Below are positions 5,674 to 7,861 of a stretch of 7,861 bases of DNA, one piece after another. A program made the translations under genes and the position numbers. The notes beneath the pieces are model-generated. The model was given only the letters and a program-made list of their open reading frames with translations. It did not search any database and was not told where the DNA came from. How positions within the stretch are numbered: the first letter of the stretch is position 1; the number at the start of each line of letters is the position of its first letter. The stretch is from Caryophanales bacterium UBA6356 (GTDB lineage: Bacteria > Bacillota_I > Bacilli_A > RFN20 > CAG-826): NCBI GenBank assembly GCA_002440125.1, contig DJRQ01000056.1, positions 1 through 7,861 on the forward strand. The letters are read 5' to 3'.

Positions 5674-6992
5674 ATATCTTAAAATTTATCGATTACGCAA
5701 AGGAAAAAGGGATTTCTTCTATTCAAGTCCTTACCACCAAAGGAACAAAGCAATCCATTAAGATCTACCATAAAGACGTAGAACGTTTCCTCGTTGCCGA
5801 TTCTCAAAGCCTTATCGCCATGGGCATTTATAACGGCAGGCTTGGCGGCGCCACAACCGAAAAACTCGACGATACCGCCTATGACTTCTTAATCGAAGGC
5901 ATCAAAGAGAGCGCAAGCATCTCTGAAAACAAAGACTTTTTGGATTTCTTTAAAGGAAGCGAAAAATACAAAAAGAGAAGCCTTTATTCGAAAGAACTCG
6001 ATGCTTGGAAGTCGGAAGACATTGTCAGGCTCCTCAAATCCATCGAACAAAAGCTTTTGGCATATGACAAAAGGATAACCGACGTTTCTAGCGTCTCTTT
6101 CCAAAGGGTCGATGCCGAAACCGACCTTTTCAATTCCTATGGCTTAAAGCTTAAGCAAAAGAGCAATTATTTCTTTATCGCAGCCGGAATCGTCGCGAAA
6201 GAAGGGACGGAAACGAAAACCGGATATAATCTCTATCTCGATTGCGATCCCAAAAAATTCGACGAGGAGAAATTCGTTAAAGAGACGGCCGAAGAAGCCT
6301 TAAAGAAATTCGGTGCCGTCCAATGTGAAAGCAAGAAGTATCCGACTGCCATCAAAGCAGAAGTCTTTGCCGACATCCTCGAATACTTCATCGGCCAATT
6401 ATCGGCTGAAGAGGTGCAAAAGCATTCCAGCCTCGTCGAAGGCAAAATCGGAGAGAAAATAGCGTCAACGAAAGTGAACATTTTCGAAATGCCATTGAAT
6501 AAGGACATCTTCTATTCCTACTTCGACGATGAAGGCGTAGCCAAGTTCAATAAGCCCTTGATCAAAAAAGGCGTTCTTCAAACTTATCTCCACAATAGAT
6601 CCACCGCCAAAAAGATGGGCGTAGAAACAACAGCAAACGGAACCATGAGCGGTTCAAAAATGGGAATCGGCTATTCTTCCATATTCGTTAAGCCCGGGAG
6701 AAAGAGCTTCGACGATATGATTAAAGGCGTCAAGGAAGGCGTTTATATCACCGATATCGCGGGGTTAGGAACTGGGATTAATCCTCGAAGTGGCGACTTC
6801 TCTTGCCAAGCCGAAGGGTTCATGATTCGAGATGGTAAGTTAGGGGAACCACTTAACCTCATCACCTTATCGGGAAACCTCTTAAAGATGCTTTTAGACG
6901 TCAAGGAATTCGATAGCAAAAAAGAGCTTCTTCCGTCTTCATTCACCGTTCCAGATGTCTTAATCAAGTCGATGAACATCGGCGGGAAGTAA
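5670..6992 (+). CDS. pmbA: PmbA/TldE, partner subunit of the TldD protease
   Basis: A 440-residue protein of the PmbA/TldE half of the U62 peptidase family. As expected for this subunit it has no HExxxH motif; it shapes the substrate channel and depends on TldD for catalysis. Recognisable family stretches are DAETDLFNSYG, the TANGTMSG motif before the PG(R/K) turn, GVYITDIAG, GINPRSGDFSCQAEGF and the closing PDVLIKSMNIGGK. The ATG at 5670 overlaps the tldD stop; GAGGAGG inside the end of tldD (nine bases upstream) serves as ribosome binding site. The same frame is open further upstream to 5574, but that stretch lies inside tldD and is not family-like. It is the last gene of the operon, ending 22 bases before an intrinsic terminator. 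Confidence 0.95.
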   Translation: MNILKFIDYAKEKGISSIQVLTTKGTKQSIKIYHKDVERFLVADSQSLIAMGIYNGRLGGATTEKLDDTAYDFLIEGIKESASISENKDFLDFFKGSEKYKKRSLYSKELDAWKSEDIVRLLKSIEQKLLAYDKRITDVSSVSFQRVDAETDLFNSYGLKLKQKSNYFFIAAGIVAKEGTETKTGYNLYLDCDPKKFDEEKFVKETAEEALKKFGAVQCESKKYPTAIKAEVFADILEYFIGQLSAEEVQKHSSLVEGKIGEKIASTKVNIFEMPLNKDIFYSYFDDEGVAKFNKPLIKKGVLQTYLHNRSTAKKMGVETTANGTMSGSKMGIGYSSIFVKPGRKSFDDMIKGVKEGVYITDIAGLGTGINPRSGDFSCQAEGFMIRDGKLGEPLNLITLSGNLLKMLLDVKEFDSKKELLPSSFTVPDVLIKSMNIGGK

Positions 6993-7014
6993 AATCTAGA
7001 CTACTTGTTGGTTT

Positions 7015-7040
7015 AAAGTCGGCGGAAGGGCCGACTTTTT
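7015..7040 (+). terminator. Intrinsic terminator after tldD-pmbA
   Basis: AAAGTCGGC (7015-7023) pairs perfectly with GCCGACTTT (7030-7038) as a 9-bp stem with a six-base GGAAGG loop, ending in five T (7036-7040). It lies in the 82-base gap between pmbA and the convergent gene ending at 7075. On the minus strand only three T follow the stem, so it may also slow the opposite operon but should work mainly on the plus strand. Confidence 0.9.
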
Positions 7041-7074
7041 AGAGAAAGAGATTTAGATAGTAGAAATCAAAGTT

Positions 7075-7320
7075 TTAATAAATGTCGAAGGCGGAATCCG
7101 GAAGCTTCGCAAAGATTTGCTCCAAAGTTAAGGAACCAATTTTTAACTTGAGTACCTCGGACGCGTTTTTCACATCAATCGGTTTTTTAAAAGCCTCACA
7201 AACGGAAATATAATTCTCTCTTTTGTCGTTGTAATAGGTGATTGAATATTCTTTTCCTAGATAGGTGAACTCAATCTCTCTGTTACAATCTACCAAACAT
7301 TCAATACATTCTGCTTTCAT
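7075..7320 (-). CDS. 81-residue putative immunity protein of the adjacent toxin-like gene
   Basis: A small acidic-to-neutral soluble protein with no signal peptide or membrane segment. It begins with four Cys within the first 12 residues (positions 5, 8 and 12 are clear), then a beta-rich FTYLGKEYSITYY section and a helical half ending in SAFDIY. The start at 7320 is preferred over 7335: GGGAGA lies seven bases upstream, and the ATG forms an ATGA overlap with the stop of the preceding gene. That coupling, small size and order (large gene first, small gene second) are typical of toxin-immunity pairs. The ...GKEYSI... then ...L.....G..L pattern recalls small immunity proteins of gut Bacillota, but this is from memory. 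It could instead be an unrelated small protein. The convergent tldD-pmbA terminator lies just downstream. Confidence 0.75.
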   Translation of the reverse strand: MKAECIECLVDCNREIEFTYLGKEYSITYYNDKRENYISVCEAFKKPIDVKNASEVLKLKIGSLTLEQIFAKLPDSAFDIY

Positions 7321-7775
7321 TGAAATTTCTCCCACGATTGCCTATGCAGTTCGCCATTATCATCAAGTTTCCAACGATGAACATGAGGTACATACGGATG
7401 AGTCGCAATGTTTTTGTGACAAGTATAATCTATGTCCAAATATGCCCTCCCCATATTATCGTAATATCTTTCCGTCGCAACGTAACCACCGATTATTTTT
7501 TTGACCACAGAATTCGGCCGTCCATTTCTTGGGATAGAGGCCCCTTGGCCAGCAACGATTGTTACGACAACGCTTCGAACCAATTTTGAATTCATAAAAT
7601 TAAACCTAAAAGGAATGTTTTTTATGAAACAATTTTTCCTTCCGGTTGGCTGGTTGTCGGTTTTCTTTTCGCTTGACGGAAGGGCGTCGGTATACTCACC
7701 ACTTTTTTCGCCGCAACCCGCCGGCACATATGGCTGAGGTTTATTGCCGCCGCCCGGTTTATAAGAATTTGCCAT
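7317..7775 (-). CDS. 152-residue putative polymorphic toxin, His-rich C-terminal domain
   Basis: Residues 1-45 are a flexible Gly/Pro-rich leader (GGGNKPQPYVPAG, then GEKSGEYTD) of the kind that links delivery modules to toxin domains in prophage-type polymorphic toxins. Residues 62-100 form a hydrophobic, beta-prone section (VRSVVVTIVAGQG). Residues 104-135 are the strongest signature: YYDNMGRAYLDIDY followed by His120, His126, His131 and His133 in HPYVPHVHRW, reminiscent of small nuclease-type toxin domains. No signal peptide or secretion module is present, so it is either a free-standing cassette or needs a partner for export. The ATG at 7775 has AAGGCGG eight to nine bases upstream; a GTG at 7817 in frame has no binding site. 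Its stop overlaps the next ATG. Enzymatic activity is inferred, not shown, and I cannot name the family with certainty. Confidence 0.75.
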   Translation of the reverse strand: MANSYKPGGGNKPQPYVPAGCGEKSGEYTDALPSSEKKTDNQPTGRKNCFIKNIPFRFNFMNSKLVRSVVVTIVAGQGASIPRNGRPNSVVKKIIGGYVATERYYDNMGRAYLDIDYTCHKNIATHPYVPHVHRWKLDDNGELHRQSWEKFQ

Positions 7776-7780
7776 GCTGT

Positions 7781-7861
7781 TTAACCGCCTTTCTGAAGGC
7801 GTGCTTTTGCCGCCCACACGAAAAAATTAACGCATTGAAAAATCGGAACTAGATAATCAAA
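7781..7861 (-). CDS. C-terminal end of an unidentified gene (partial)
   Basis: The frame is open from the right window edge to a TAA at 7783-7781, giving 26 residues that end in AKARLQKGG. The visible part is hydrophobic and aromatic (LVPIFQ, NFFVW) followed by a basic tail, as at the end of a membrane protein. The stop lies five bases before the ATG of the toxin-like gene, and the last codons contain that gene's ribosome binding site, which supports an operon. Too little is visible to identify it, and a chance open frame of this length is possible. Confidence 0.35.
   Translation of the reverse strand, partial: FDYLVPIFQCVNFFVWAAKARLQKGG
7786..7801. repeat. Hairpin overlapping the ribosome binding site of the toxin-like gene
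   Basis: CGCCTT (7786-7791) and AAGGCG (7796-7801) form a perfect 6-bp stem with a four-base loop. Read on the minus strand, the second arm (AAGGCG, then G) is the ribosome binding site of the toxin-like gene starting at 7775, so folding could hide it and limit translation unless ribosomes are finishing the gene upstream. Confidence 0.4.

Noticed and set aside
7776..7817. GTG at 7817 as the start of the toxin-like gene
   Set aside because: No ribosome binding site before it, while the ATG at 7775 has AAGGCGG at a good distance.

Overview
The window looks like a chromosomal piece of a low-to-moderate GC Gram-positive bacterium, most likely an uncultured gut lineage of Bacillota (Bacilli or Erysipelotrichia-like). 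The signs are strong AGGAG-type ribosome binding sites, ATGA-coupled genes, a lipobox lipoprotein with a collagen-like stalk, B-repeats and a DUF6273-like end, and ordinary use of TGG for Trp, with TGA as a real stop (so not a Mycoplasma-type code). The lineage is inferred from gene content only.

Layout from left to right: (1) 1-2366, minus strand: a large surface lipoprotein, open at the left window edge (788 complete codons visible), made of signal peptide, Gly-X-Y stalk with a duplicated module, five roughly 70-residue repeats and a DUF6273-like C-terminal domain. (2) 2367-3004: a mostly non-coding stretch. It holds the lipoprotein promoter, in which an 11-base G run fills most of the spacer between a TTGACG -35 and a TAAAAT -10, plus a doubtful 53-residue small ORF, two hairpins and a probable terminator. 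(3) 3005-4143, minus strand: a two-gene operon of a UlaG/COG2220-type metallo-beta-lactamase-fold hydrolase followed 2 nt later by a four-helix membrane protein of unknown function. (4) 4267-6992, plus strand: tldD-pmbA, overlapping by ATGA, encoding the two subunits of the TldD/TldE metalloprotease, closed by a clear intrinsic terminator at 7015-7040. (5) 7075-7861, minus strand: the end of an unidentified gene, then a 152-residue secreted-toxin-like protein, then an 81-residue protein that overlaps it by ATGA. This last pair has the shape of a toxin-immunity cassette.

The groups appear to be separate transcription units. The central MBL operon and tldD-pmbA are divergent across a 123-base region. 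The two flanking regions are accessory in character: a putatively phase-variable surface protein on the left, and a putative polymorphic toxin with its immunity protein on the right. The observation most worth following is the G11 promoter spacer upstream of the lipoprotein; the second is the toxin-immunity-like pair.
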